Assembly (NCBI GenBank): GCA_016710765.1
Contig: JADJUJ010000012.1
Span: 62,001 to 126,000, forward strand
Length of the DNA: 64,000 nt
Source of the DNA: Lewinellaceae bacterium
GTDB lineage: Bacteria > Bacteroidota > Bacteroidia > Chitinophagales > Saprospiraceae
Direction: 5' to 3'
Shown here: positions 1 to 9,216 of the stretch, piece after piece
Layout of the letters: each line of letters opens with the position of its first letter
How positions within the stretch are numbered: the first letter of the stretch is position 1
Notes under the pieces: model-generated
The model's input: only the letters and a program-made list of their open reading frames with translations
Database searches by the model: none
Told to the model about the DNA's origin: nothing
Translations under genes and position numbers: made by a program

Positions 1-674
1 GCGCCAGAAACCGGTGTGACCGTCAGTACGCCATTCACGATACTGGCGTTCAGGTTTGGTCCCGGTTGTGCCGACCAGACAACCGGGTCGCTGTCGGCAC
101 TGAACAAATAGTCTACCAGGTTAACCGGATCAAACGGAATGGTTTGAAGGGTGGTGTCGGCCAGTAGTGGTGACAACACCGGCGGGTAGTCCAAGTTCGG
201 ATCGATGTTTACAAAAAACGGTGAACCAAGGGATCCTACACTGCCGTTGTGTAGAAAAACACTGGTTTCCGCCGTACCATACACTGCGTCATTCGGCGCG
301 TAGTAGACCTGGAAATGCAGCGTTTCCCCATTATAAGTGTTGGAATATACTGTGGTGTAAAAATACATTTCACCGCCGATGACGGTGGGGGTGGCCACCC
401 CCCGCAGTTCGCCGCCAACAAATACTCCGACGATGTTGCCGGGAGCGTTGCTGTTGGTACCCTGAAACTGTACCCGGATGATCATGTTCATGTTGAACTC
501 GAAATTCAACGGGTTGATCGACCAGTTGGGTGGCGCTGCACCCAATACACGATCGTTTCCAGGATGCAGCGGTGTTCCTGCCTGCAGTGACAGGCCGGGG
601 ATCAACCAAATAAGCAGCAGCACAGTATGCAGCATGCAACGGGTTGACCCTATGATGATGGAATTCCATTTCAT
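1..674 (-). CDS. Secreted surface protein, N-terminal 224 residues (gene runs off the window start)
   Basis: The reading frame is open from an ATG at 672-674 to the window edge, so the C-terminus is missing. The N-terminus has a basic start and a hydrophobic stretch (HTVLLLIWLIPGLSLQA) typical of a signal peptide ending near residue 32. The mature part begins with a module containing PPNWSINP, VGVFVGGELRGVA and YYAPND...VFLHNGSVGSLGSPF. The same module occurs near the C-terminus of the neighbouring giant gene. After about residue 165 comes a cadherin/Ig-like stretch (PPVLSPLLADTTLQTIPF). The start lies 33 nt after the stop of the upstream gene, so the two are probably co-transcribed. Function is unknown; I infer an exported T9SS-type surface protein, although the sorting domain itself would lie outside the window. 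Confidence 0.8.
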   Translation of the reverse strand, partial: MKWNSIIIGSTRCMLHTVLLLIWLIPGLSLQAGTPLHPGNDRVLGAAPPNWSINPLNFEFNMNMIIRVQFQGTNSNAPGNIVGVFVGGELRGVATPTVIGGEMYFYTTVYSNTYNGETLHFQVYYAPNDAVYGTAETSVFLHNGSVGSLGSPFFVNIDPNLDYPPVLSPLLADTTLQTIPFDPVNLVDYLFSADSDPVVWSAQPGPNLNASIVNGVLTVTPVSG

Positions 675-706
675 GTTTTCTTAATTTTTTTTGATGAAAA
701 CCATCG

Positions 707-1066
707 TTATTGCAATACTACTTTCTGTACTACACTTCCCGATTCGGTTTGCAGCCGGATAAAATATACCCCGGGTGACAGGTCCATTCCTTTTGAGGAT
801 TGCCCTTTCCAGGTCAGTGTGTTTAATCCGGATTGTGCCATGTAATGCATGCTTGACACGGTTTGCCCGCTGAGGTTGGTCATGGTCAAACTCACCTCTT
901 GTGCCTCGCGCAAAGCGAAACGCAACATGGTTTCGGTATGGAACGGATTGGGTTGTACATCAAACGACTGCACCGAAGTAGCCTCATTTGACCCCGACGA
1001 TGGCAGGGTAAAGGGTACCGGTGATTCGATACTGCCCTGGTGCAAATCGGGAGAGAAATACATCAA
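707..1066 (-). CDS. Detached C-terminal T9SS sorting domain of the giant LamG protein
   Basis: This frame continues the 1073-4513 frame exactly. Only a TAG at 1073-1075 and two codons (Asn-Glu) lie between them. It encodes the end of the NWS-type module (MYFSPDLHQGSIESPVPF) and a T9SS type A sorting domain: FDVQPNPFHTET, GQTVSSM, LDLSPGVYFIRLQT-like region and VQKVVLQ. The only starts are TTG/ATG codons without any special context, and a sorting domain without cargo has no sense, so it is almost certainly the tail of the upstream gene. Either the TAG is a consensus error, or it is a real nonsense mutation that would stop the protein being sorted to the surface. Confidence 0.75.
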   Translation of the reverse strand: MMYFSPDLHQGSIESPVPFTLPSSGSNEATSVQSFDVQPNPFHTETMLRFALREAQEVSLTMTNLSGQTVSSMHYMAQSGLNTLTWKGQSSKGMDLSPGVYFIRLQTESGSVVQKVVLQ

Positions 1067-1072
1067 TTCATT

Positions 1073-4000
1073 CTAATCCTGGATCGTGCCATTGCTGCTG
1101 TCGAACAACTTGTAATGCACCTGCTCGCCATTCGAATTGGCATAAGCGGTTTGGAAAAACAAGTACGACTGCAAAGGCTCAATGTAGATGGCCGGACTGG
1201 CCCCACGCACCTCATTGCCAACAAAGGCACCCAGTTCCATTGTTCCGGTGGTAATGTTGTTGCCGTTTGCCTTCAACATACCGATCAGGGTCATGCTGTT
1301 TTCATACTGCGTTGGATCAACCGACCAGAAACTGGAGGGCGGCGCTCCGGCTACCGATTTACCCGAATTCCCCCTGGCTGCATCATCGTCGCCGTTGAAG
1401 TTGGAAGGGGGTGGATAAATAAGGGTGCCAGGCGTCGACATTTTGAGCTGGTAACCCAGTGGCGGTTGCATGAATTTCAGGTTGCCCACCCAGCCAAACT
1501 GCGAGTTGATGTATTGCGCAAAAGCGGTCTGGCTTTTGACAATATCGCCAGTTTGAGCCGGTAACGAAGACAACGCCGTATTCACAGGAAGGGAATAGTT
1601 CGGGATGTACCCGATCCAGTTCCAGCCCGTAACAACCGGTATGGGTGTAGTCGCAGGGTTGAGCACATTGCCCAGCATCTGTAACGTATCGGGTTGATCG
1701 GCACGGTAAATGTACATGGAGGAATTGCCCAGGGTACCCAGCGAGCCCAGCCAGCCACTGCCGTTCAGGTAGGTGGAAAAGGTGTTTTGCGATTTCATCA
1801 AATCACCCGAAGGATGGTTCAGCGAAGCCAATGCCTGGTTGATGGCGGGATCCGGGAATGCCAGGTTGAACGACAGCCAGTTCCAGCCATAGCCAAAAGT
1901 GACGTCACGCAACACGTTGTTGTTGGTGTGCAACACTTGCGGGCTGATCGGATCGCCAATGACGTTGTCGGGCTGGAACGTAAAATAGTCTTCCAGCACC
2001 GCGTAGCGCAAACAGGATGAGGCATCCCATATTTCCAGCCTGACTGGCATCAAAACATGGTTTGGGTTACCGTATATCGTCAGGTACGCCAGGTACTTGC
2101 CAACTTGTGGCTCAAATTGGACATAAGCGCGGCCACAGATGGTGTCGCCGATAAAGGCCACGACCATGTCTTCCACATCGATGGAGGTAACGCCTTCAAT
2201 GTTGAGTTCCACGACCATATTCTGGGTGTTCTCAAACAGGTTGGCATTGAAACTCCAGTTGGGCGGACGGCAAACAATCCTTACGCCAATGGGCAGCCCT
2301 TCATCGCCACCCATGAAAAATGGGTTTTGGCCGGTTTCGGTGTGCAGGGTGATTGAGTCGGACCAAAGGCCAAAGGCCAGCGTGGAATCCACCGTGAAAC
2401 TGATCGCACGGATTTCATTGGGCGCCAGTGTACCTTGTGTCGGTACCACATGCACCCATGTCGGTACATCCTGAATACTGAATGGAACGGGATAGCCGCC
2501 CCGATTGTGGATGCTCGCAGTGATCGTTTTGTTCTGGTCTTCGTATTTGGTCATACCGATGCTATCAGTCAGCCAGGCCAGCTTGTTGCGGTCCACATAG
2601 AACTCCCACTGCTCGTACACCAGTTTGTTGCCTGTGAGGTCTTCTATGTCGTGGAGTTCTGCACGCAGGATATGGTTTTCAAAGTACTCGTTCTGGAAAT
2701 TGGGTACGATCACAATCTTGTTCTCAAAACAGGTAATATCGGCGTCAATCAACTGGCCCGTTGTGGCATCGTACAGCCCGATGTTGTTGGGCTGGGTCAG
2801 ATCCGCCTGTATCAATTTATCGCAGTTGATGTGTTTGTTGAAAGTAAACGACACCTCATCTCCTACATTGAAAACACCATCGGAAGGCTGTGGTGTGCCC
2901 ACCAAACTGGGTGGTTCGCGGTCTATTCGTCCTTTAATGATTTCAGAGTACCCCGGCTTATCAGTGGCATCGCCGGAACAAACGGCAATTGCGCGGACTT
3001 CATAGGGCCCGTCCGACAGTCCAGTGGTTTCCCAGTAAAACTGGGTAAATCCGGGCTGTAACAAGGGCGGCTTCGGACTGGGCAGGGCTGCATAGCCCGA
3101 CCAATTGGGGTTGTACCGGTCGGAAATACCCGGGATGTTGATCCAGGCGCCATCGCCATCGGAACGCCTGTACTGCACCCGAACCAGTTTAAAGTCGGTC
3201 ACGGTAGTATCGTAGCCCGACACTGTTACGCGAAGTTCATCGTCGGGGCCGGGCGTCAGTAGATCGGGGAAAATAACCCAATCCTGTTCCGGTACATTGA
3301 TGTTCACCTCACTGCACGGGCGGATAAAGTGGGCGCCCAGATATAGTGCAGAGAAAAATTTCGGGTCGCTGGTCAAAGGGATGGACAGCGCAAGATTGCG
3401 CGCCATTTCACACTCAGACACAAGGCCTACCAACAAACTGTCGTAATCGTATTCCAGGGGGCCTTTTTCCACCGTCATGGTGATAGGAAGGGAGGTTCCG
3501 TAAGGCACAATGTATTGGATGGTATTGTTGTTTAGCGGTTGCCCGTTGAGTTTAATGATGGCGCCATCCGGATTGTTGGCAGCAATGGCCGTGAAACCAT
3601 AGGTCCAGTCTTCGTTGGAAGCACTGAGGTTGCCCAACTGCATCTGGAATACTGCCGCTTCGTTGGCAGGCACGTTGGAAGCCACAAATTGCGAGCCGGG
3701 TGACAATGCCAGATTCGGCCCTTCCCGGTTGGCTGTGCCAGGTTCCCAAGGACAGGAAGACTGGCCTGCTTTGATTTTAAATACCGGGGTTTTGTACACT
3801 GTATCCATCGAAACATCCACCGTGAAGGCATCGCCCGGGTCGTCGTCGGCAAGGGTATAACCGGTTTCTATGCCGGTAGCCGTGGAGCCTTCATCGCCAT
3901 AGCTATTGGTGGTTTTAGAGATAAACTTGATTTTACCTTTAAAACCTACATCGTTGATATCAAATCCAAAGCCGGTAGAAATATTGAAGTCGCTGTTGAC

Positions 4001-4513
4001 ACCGTTTGACAAAGCAGTGTTGGACGTTGTATCGCTGGTCTCGGTATATTCGTAGGTGACCCCTGAATCGAAAGAAAGATTTCTAATAAACTCGGCACTG
4101 TCTTTCAACATGGCATTTCGGTCCATGATGGCCAGCCAACGCGCCTTGGATTCCAGGTACCGGGCAACATCCGCTGAGTCCGCAGTAGGACTGGCAGCGA
4201 GTTGCTCCAGGTAGCGAATGACATTGTTTTTAATGTTAAACTCTGAGTAGACATAAGTGGTCGCAAAGTCTCCCGGTTCCACATTGATAACCACCTTCGA
4301 CATGGGCTGGCAGATCGTATCGTTAAACACGACCTTATCAGCAAAGCCAAAAATGATGTTGAGCGCCTCTCCAAGGTAAACATCACCTCCGCGCTCGCCA
4401 CCTACGATCAGATCGCCGCCGCTGGTGGAGACTTTTGTGCTGAAACTAACGCATGTTTCAAAAGAACTGTTGTCAACGCGTTTGTAGGTAACCTGTGCTT
4501 CTGTGTTCAGCAA
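1073..4513 (-). CDS. Giant multidomain surface protein, C-terminal large segment
   Basis: This 1,146-residue segment continues the frame of 4473-6146 after a frameshift near 4548-4550. Three C residues on the + strand give an FQGHRHH reading; with two, the reading is FQGIGIIQTIDADV followed by LLNTEAQV. Visible regions are a repeat-poor N-terminal part, an Ig-like 'bacterial Ig' stretch around residues 520-610 (PPSLVGTPQPSDGVFNVGDEVSFTFNK), an NWSFNANLF module near 720, two GWNW motifs (GYGWNWLSF, TGWNWIGYI) near 850-960, and a second NWS-type module (FWSVDPTQYENSM, LGAFVGNEVRGAS) at the end. It stops at TAG 1073-1075 just before the sorting domain. Its function is unknown; large adhesin-like or matrix proteins of this design are typical T9SS cargo in Saprospiraceae. 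Confidence 0.8.
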   Translation of the reverse strand: MLNTEAQVTYKRVDNSSFETCVSFSTKVSTSGGDLIVGGERGGDVYLGEALNIIFGFADKVVFNDTICQPMSKVVINVEPGDFATTYVYSEFNIKNNVIRYLEQLAASPTADSADVARYLESKARWLAIMDRNAMLKDSAEFIRNLSFDSGVTYEYTETSDTTSNTALSNGVNSDFNISTGFGFDINDVGFKGKIKFISKTTNSYGDEGSTATGIETGYTLADDDPGDAFTVDVSMDTVYKTPVFKIKAGQSSCPWEPGTANREGPNLALSPGSQFVASNVPANEAAVFQMQLGNLSASNEDWTYGFTAIAANNPDGAIIKLNGQPLNNNTIQYIVPYGTSLPITMTVEKGPLEYDYDSLLVGLVSECEMARNLALSIPLTSDPKFFSALYLGAHFIRPCSEVNINVPEQDWVIFPDLLTPGPDDELRVTVSGYDTTVTDFKLVRVQYRRSDGDGAWINIPGISDRYNPNWSGYAALPSPKPPLLQPGFTQFYWETTGLSDGPYEVRAIAVCSGDATDKPGYSEIIKGRIDREPPSLVGTPQPSDGVFNVGDEVSFTFNKHINCDKLIQADLTQPNNIGLYDATTGQLIDADITCFENKIVIVPNFQNEYFENHILRAELHDIEDLTGNKLVYEQWEFYVDRNKLAWLTDSIGMTKYEDQNKTITASIHNRGGYPVPFSIQDVPTWVHVVPTQGTLAPNEIRAISFTVDSTLAFGLWSDSITLHTETGQNPFFMGGDEGLPIGVRIVCRPPNWSFNANLFENTQNMVVELNIEGVTSIDVEDMVVAFIGDTICGRAYVQFEPQVGKYLAYLTIYGNPNHVLMPVRLEIWDASSCLRYAVLEDYFTFQPDNVIGDPISPQVLHTNNNVLRDVTFGYGWNWLSFNLAFPDPAINQALASLNHPSGDLMKSQNTFSTYLNGSGWLGSLGTLGNSSMYIYRADQPDTLQMLGNVLNPATTPIPVVTGWNWIGYIPNYSLPVNTALSSLPAQTGDIVKSQTAFAQYINSQFGWVGNLKFMQPPLGYQLKMSTPGTLIYPPPSNFNGDDDAARGNSGKSVAGAPPSSFWSVDPTQYENSMTLIGMLKANGNNITTGTMELGAFVGNEVRGASPAIYIEPLQSYLFFQTAYANSNGEQVHYKLFDSSNGTIQD

Positions 4514-6146
4514 AACATCGGCATCGATGGTTTGAATGATGCCGATGCCCTTGAAATGTTTTCAGAAACGGAGGTGAAGGATTGGGTTTCCCTACCTTGA
4601 ATTTATAGGTGAGCAGACCATTGCTCATGGTGGTGTCCAATACCTCGTCGGAGAATCCATTGATGATCCGAAACGATGCACTGTCCACTGGGCAAGTGCC
4701 TGTATCACCAGGATGCGCAACATATTGTTCGACCATTTGAATGGTCACCGTTTTGTATTCACCCTGATCCAGTACAATCTGATCGCAAGTAGGAGAATAG
4801 GGATCCAGGCCGCTGGTGATTTGCACGTCGGGTGGTGCAAAATAAATAAACTCCAGCATGGTATCTTTCTTAGTCAAATTAATGGTAGAACCACCCAGCA
4901 CCTGAAAAGCTGTTTTGATTAAGGGGTCCGAATGCTCTACCACGGCCACGGTGAACTCCTTCAATGGTGGCAGTTCCAGGAACTCAAAGTCGCCCTCAAT
5001 ATTATCGATTAGTATCTGTCGCTCTAAACAACCATCAACCGAACGAATTTTCACTACGCAATAAGTACCCTGACCAGAACCGGGAGGGTCCTTAATAATC
5101 GATTTTTTGCACAAGCCTCCGGCTACTTTGCCCGATACCTTTCGGGTAGTGATATCATTGAACAAAACCCCTGCAATGGGGGAAGAAACATTGGTAACAT
5201 CCCAAAAAGCAGGCACAAAAAGGTGGTCTTCAAATACCGGCGTAAGTGTTGCTGTTGCGCCGGGATCAAAATCGATGGTGAATTTACCCGTTGAATCTGT
5301 CAGAATTTTGGGTGAAAAAGAGGTGCCATTGACCAATATTTCTACATTGGGTGCAAAGCAATCGGTGTTCTTATACCTGAAACCGGAAACAGCCACGGTG
5401 GACCGATCCACAAAATCTACCTGATCCACAGAAGTAACACTGGGGTTCAGGGTAACCTGCCGGGTAGAGGGTGTAAAAACATGGGGTTCGGTCATTTGCC
5501 GGGCGGCAAATGCCGACCAGTCTGCGCCAAAGTTTTTACCAGCACTCAGGAACACCGAGCCGCTGTTGTTGAGCCTGCTTCCACTGCCCTCATCGAGCGG
5601 AAAATAAACCCGAAGGCCCATTTCCTGCATGTCGCGCGGGGCCTGGAAATGTGACAATATTTTTGCCACACTCAGGGTTGTGTCGTACACGGCGATTTCA
5701 TCGATCAGGCCGCCGAAGTGGTCGGTTGTGCTGCCGCCGCTGGGTCGGGCGCCCAGCATCCAGGGCTGGGAAACATCCGAAAAGTTGCCAGAAACGCCAG
5801 AAAACATGATCGGCGAACCGAAAGGCACGCCATTTTTATAGGCTGTAATCACCCGGTTGTCGGCACTGCTGTCGATGGTAAAAGCCAGGTGCTGGTAACC
5901 CATTCCCAGGGTGCCCAGGGTTTGTTGTACCCCGTTGAGGTAGACCTTAACATTGCTGGTGGTGCCATTTGGGGAAAGCAGGATACGGAAATCGTTGCCG
6001 TTCCATTTTTTCGACACGAGGGTTTGCTCTCCATCCGGGCCGGCGCTGTTTACCCACATCTCCAGGGTAGCCTTTGGCGTCAGGGAAAAGTTGGGAAGTG
6101 TGTCGTAGTCCATTTGGTCGCGTATGAACCGCAAAGCCCGGTACAT
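4473..6146 (-). CDS. Giant multidomain surface protein, middle segment (second LamG domain)
   Basis: The segment starts inside the gene. The true upstream frame is reached through a short stretch at 6150-6408 lying in another frame. The break near 6171-6176 is a run of six T (minus strand); a seventh T restores GTGTTFFGEAHERLFMYRALRF. Residues about 10-170 are a LamG/concanavalin-like domain (LTPKATLEMWVNSAGPDGEQTL, GFGGLIDEIAVYDTTLS). Then come carboxypeptidase-regulatory or CnaB-like repeats (STVAVSGFRYKNTDCFAPNVEILVNG, RKVSGKVAGGLCKK). The last about 20 residues (HRHHSNHRC...) are out-of-frame readthrough past the 4548 break. It is one gene with its neighbours at 1073 and 6303. Confidence 0.75.
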   Translation of the reverse strand: MYRALRFIRDQMDYDTLPNFSLTPKATLEMWVNSAGPDGEQTLVSKKWNGNDFRILLSPNGTTSNVKVYLNGVQQTLGTLGMGYQHLAFTIDSSADNRVITAYKNGVPFGSPIMFSGVSGNFSDVSQPWMLGARPSGGSTTDHFGGLIDEIAVYDTTLSVAKILSHFQAPRDMQEMGLRVYFPLDEGSGSRLNNSGSVFLSAGKNFGADWSAFAARQMTEPHVFTPSTRQVTLNPSVTSVDQVDFVDRSTVAVSGFRYKNTDCFAPNVEILVNGTSFSPKILTDSTGKFTIDFDPGATATLTPVFEDHLFVPAFWDVTNVSSPIAGVLFNDITTRKVSGKVAGGLCKKSIIKDPPGSGQGTYCVVKIRSVDGCLERQILIDNIEGDFEFLELPPLKEFTVAVVEHSDPLIKTAFQVLGGSTINLTKKDTMLEFIYFAPPDVQITSGLDPYSPTCDQIVLDQGEYKTVTIQMVEQYVAHPGDTGTCPVDSASFRIINGFSDEVLDTTMSNGLLTYKFKVGKPNPSPPFLKTFQGHRHHSNHRCRCFAEHRSTGYLQTR

Positions 6147-6302
6147 AAAAAGTCTTTCATGGGCTTCGCCAAAAAAGTAGTACCCGTACCATAACTGGCC
6201 GACTCGATGCGGTAATAACCATCCTCATTGGTCATGCCCGAAGTATGTACATTGGGGCGCTGGGCATCAAAGGCTGCGCCGCAGAAGTACAGTTTCTGGC
6301 GT

Positions 6303-7502
6303 TTAACGATGTCGTAGGATTTGATGCCCTGCTCTTCGTCCATTTTCCAGTAATGGCTGAGGCCGGGCGTCTGCGAGGAGGCAGTGCCCATCATGACTTC
6401 GCCAAAATCGAAACTCGTCGAGCTGTTTGTGGTAGATGCGCAATTCGTCGATGCGGCCATCCCAGCCACCTGTGCCGGTCCGACTGCCCATGTACAGGCT
6501 GTCGGCAGAAGGAATCACATCCATAGGCGACAAGGCTCTTAGCACGCCATCGATGTACAGGCGGCTTGTTTCGCCGCTGCCATCGTAGCTCATGGCCACG
6601 TGGTGCCAACCGTTTTTGGTGCTGTCGGGGAACATCCCGGAGAGCAAGGGCGCGCCGGCGGCTGATAGGGCCACTTCCACGCCTTCATGACCACTCGCGC
6701 TGTTTTGTGCCCGAAAGTAAAAAGGGAACGGCGCTAAACTGATAAGGCCACCATTGGCGGTGGAGACATCGGTTTTGATCCAAAAACACATCGTCCAATC
6801 TTCCCCTACGTTGGGCAAGAGGGGATTGGAAATGCTGTCGGCCTGAACCAGTGCGCCATCCATTGGGCCGAATTTGGCCGAAAAGCCCTGCATGGGTGTG
6901 AGTGTCACCAGGGCATTGGGAACGGGGCTGCCATTGATGGTTTGCACCCAGCCGGTCACGGTGCCATTGGGCACTTGAAAACCCAGCGCAGAGCTGGCAG
7001 CGCCTTCGCCGTAAAGGTTGAGTCCGCGGATGGTATAGGTATACGGTATACCTGGAATGACATTGAAATCGTTGAAATTTCGAATGTTGGCGCCTACCGT
7101 GGCCAAAAAGACGCCATTGCGGTAGATGTTGAATCCTTCATTGGGGGATGGCCCGAGGGCATCAATCTCCCAAGACAGCTGGATGCGATCGAGCAAATCG
7201 CCCTGTGTTGCCGTTACTTTGAGCGGAAATGGCGCCAGCAGGTAACGGGAGTAGAACCCCAGGGTGGAGTTGTTCATCAGGCCGTCGAGGTAGCCCACAA
7301 AGGTTTGCCCAACGGCGGAGGCTGAACGGTACTTTTGGCTGTTCAGACGCGCGGAGCTGCCATAGTTGAAAAAGGCAGTTCCGGAGAAACCACTGGTATC
7401 TATGATGGGTTCGGGGCCACAAGTGGCATTTTGTGCATGTAAAGGCATATAAAAGCCAATGCACAGCAAACCCAATATTGAAAACATACGGGTATAGCGC
7501 AT
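6303..7502 (-). CDS. Giant multidomain surface protein, N-terminal segment (signal peptide, FnIII, LamG)
   Basis: This is the true start of the 707-7502 gene. A signal peptide MRYTRMFSILGLLCIGFYMPLHAQ is followed by a fibronectin-III-like domain at about 95-185 (DRIQLSWEIDALGPSPNEGFNIYRNG), a short carboxypeptidase-regulatory-like insert (GTVTGWVQTINGSPVPNALV) and a LamG domain at about 215-360 (GEDWTMCFWIKTD, GWHHVAMSYDGSGETSRLYIDG, WDGRIDELRIYHKQL). The frame fails at about 6408-6411. Omitting one base gives the continuation DFGEVMMGTASSQTPGLSHYWKMDEEQG in the next frame, so the last about 45 residues here are out of frame. The start lies 45 nt after the previous stop, suggesting one transcript with 7548-8822. 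Confidence 0.8.
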   Translation of the reverse strand: MRYTRMFSILGLLCIGFYMPLHAQNATCGPEPIIDTSGFSGTAFFNYGSSARLNSQKYRSASAVGQTFVGYLDGLMNNSTLGFYSRYLLAPFPLKVTATQGDLLDRIQLSWEIDALGPSPNEGFNIYRNGVFLATVGANIRNFNDFNVIPGIPYTYTIRGLNLYGEGAASSALGFQVPNGTVTGWVQTINGSPVPNALVTLTPMQGFSAKFGPMDGALVQADSISNPLLPNVGEDWTMCFWIKTDVSTANGGLISLAPFPFYFRAQNSASGHEGVEVALSAAGAPLLSGMFPDSTKNGWHHVAMSYDGSGETSRLYIDGVLRALSPMDVIPSADSLYMGSRTGTGGWDGRIDELRIYHKQLDEFRFWRSHDGHCLLADARPQPLLENGRRAGHQILRHR

Positions 7503-7547
7503 GATCTGGTTTTTTTTGTGTGAAAAAAAAGGAAGAAATCATGCAGA

Positions 7548-8822
7548 CTACTTCACATACACTTCTATGGCCCCAACAGCATACCGCTCATCGGTTACAT
7601 CCATATCTACTGCAGCGCCAATAAACAACCAAAAAGAGTTTCCGATAGACCTGGCAGTCATTTCGCCATCAGCATAGCTATCAGAAGCAGCATTCCAAGG
7701 CAGCCCATAGAAGTTGCCATTTTGGGCGAATGGAGTAGCGCCGGCGTTAAAATCACCGTTGCTATCATTAATAAAGGCAGGCATTTGTGTCCAGCCAACC
7801 CGCACAACCGATCCGCTTGCATTGCTTGCAAAAGCAGCCCAGGCGCGGTCTCCTCCGCCAAAGCCCCAAGTGTCAATATAGTAATACCGGAATTTAACTT
7901 TAATCTGTGTAAAGTTACCCGGGATGCTGAATTGTTTTTTCAGTACATGGTCATTGCTGGTCGGCAGCATAACATTGCCTATAAAGCTGCCCATATTGAC
8001 AAGAGGCGCTGCACCTAAACTACTTGGATTGTTCCAACCCATGCTGTAGCCTGAAAGCTTGTCGTAAACTTCCCAGCCTTCAGCATCATTATCAAGGTAG
8101 TCCGTCTCAACCAGTCTCCAGTCATTTTCCCCATTGTAGGAAATGCTGCCATTGTTGCTAATAGCAACGCCATTTGTATTTAAGTTGCCACCTACCGTCA
8201 GGTTGGTATTAACCTGAACATTGGTTGGGTTCACGGTTACTTGCTCCACATTGTTCGAGTAGAGCGACACCTTGCCATCGCCGGTGGAGAATACCCCACT
8301 GTCTTTATCGCCGCTGTTGCCGGAGAATGCATAACCGTTTCGGTTGGCGCCATTCAATCCGGGCGCGCCGCCGCGTGCCAGTACGCCGCCGTTCACCTGG
8401 ATGCTGTCGGCTTGTACCTTACCGCTGCTGGGGAACTTGTTGGTTTGCCCGATGAGCGACAAAGCATACGGCGCCGAGGTCAGCAGGATGCGCGGGGTCA
8501 ATTCTGAAGAACCCACGGTAATGCCAAGATAATACAACTGATCGAAAGGGACCGTCAGCGGGTTAACAACCCCCAGTACGGCGCTGTAAATGCCGCTGCT
8601 CACCTCCACGTTGCTCTGCGTTTCGGTCCAAATGGCCGTGCCGCCAGTTTCAGCCGTGTAGAGTTTGAAGACAATGCCGTAATTGCCGTCTTCCACAGCA
8701 ACACCGTTGGATTTTTTCAAAATACCCTGAACACTGAGGGTGGGAGAGATTTGGGCCTGTATTTGGTACGAGCAAGCGATTAAAAGCGTCAGCAGACAAC
8801 TTAGGTGTAGCATTTTTTTCAT
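7548..8822 (-). CDS. Exported tail-fibre-like / structural surface protein
   Basis: I chose the ATG at 8820-8822 because it opens a clean signal peptide (MKKMLHLSCLLTLLIACSYQIQAQ); an upstream in-frame start would add 24 polar residues. The first about 110 mature residues (PTLSVQGILKKSNGVAVEDGNYGIVFKLY ... PRILLTSAPYALSL) match a module seen in many Bacteroidota secreted proteins before tail-fibre or collagen-like regions. A beta-rich section follows (VTVNPTNVQVNTNLTVGGNLNTNG), then a C-terminal globular part with WGFGGGDRAWAAFASNASGS. There is no obvious T9SS sorting domain at the end (YAVGAIEVYVK). It is the first gene of a probable operon with the two downstream surface proteins. Function unknown. 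Confidence 0.75.
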   Translation of the reverse strand: MKKMLHLSCLLTLLIACSYQIQAQISPTLSVQGILKKSNGVAVEDGNYGIVFKLYTAETGGTAIWTETQSNVEVSSGIYSAVLGVVNPLTVPFDQLYYLGITVGSSELTPRILLTSAPYALSLIGQTNKFPSSGKVQADSIQVNGGVLARGGAPGLNGANRNGYAFSGNSGDKDSGVFSTGDGKVSLYSNNVEQVTVNPTNVQVNTNLTVGGNLNTNGVAISNNGSISYNGENDWRLVETDYLDNDAEGWEVYDKLSGYSMGWNNPSSLGAAPLVNMGSFIGNVMLPTSNDHVLKKQFSIPGNFTQIKVKFRYYYIDTWGFGGGDRAWAAFASNASGSVVRVGWTQMPAFINDSNGDFNAGATPFAQNGNFYGLPWNAASDSYADGEMTARSIGNSFWLFIGAAVDMDVTDERYAVGAIEVYVK

Positions 8823-8891
8823 GAGAAAACAATTATTTAGTTTGTTGAATATGGGAACAGCGATCCCATGCGAAGCATTCGATTTGAAGAA

Positions 8892-8899
8892 CAAAAGTA
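8892..8899 (-). promoter_or_regulatory. Putative -7 box TACTTTTG for the surface-protein operon
   Basis: On the minus strand the sequence is TACTTTTG, a perfect match to the Bacteroidota -7 consensus TAnnTTTG. It lies about 70 nt before the ATG at 8822, with AT-rich flanks. I see no clear -33 TTTG at the usual spacing. It would drive the genes from 8822 down to the window start. Confidence 0.5.
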
Positions 8900-9216
8900 A
8901 GTAAATATTGCAGTTGTAATGTTACTTTGGCAAGTGTTATATACTCAAAATTGTATTTTAAATATTCGTATTTTTTAAAAATAAAACTTGATTTTTAATC
9001 TTTTTTTAAAGAAAAATAAGTTACCAGGTGGTTTTATCTTAATAGAAAGAGACTTTACTTCTACCGCGCGCCGTAAAGGTGCTTAATCGCCAGCGAAAGA
9101 ATTCTGTTATTGTCCAAACGTAGGGAGTTATTGTCCGAAGGGTACTTTTTATTGACCGAAGGAACGCAGGAGCATTGTTATACGTTGCTGAAAAAACCGC
9201 ACTGCAACAGACTATT
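8900..9216. other. AT-rich intergenic stretch, no gene seen
   Basis: This part of the gap between the surface-protein operon and the HAD gene is very AT-rich up to about 9050. I see no credible ORF, tRNA or clear terminator in it. The palindrome at 9217-9433 follows directly. Confidence 0.5.
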
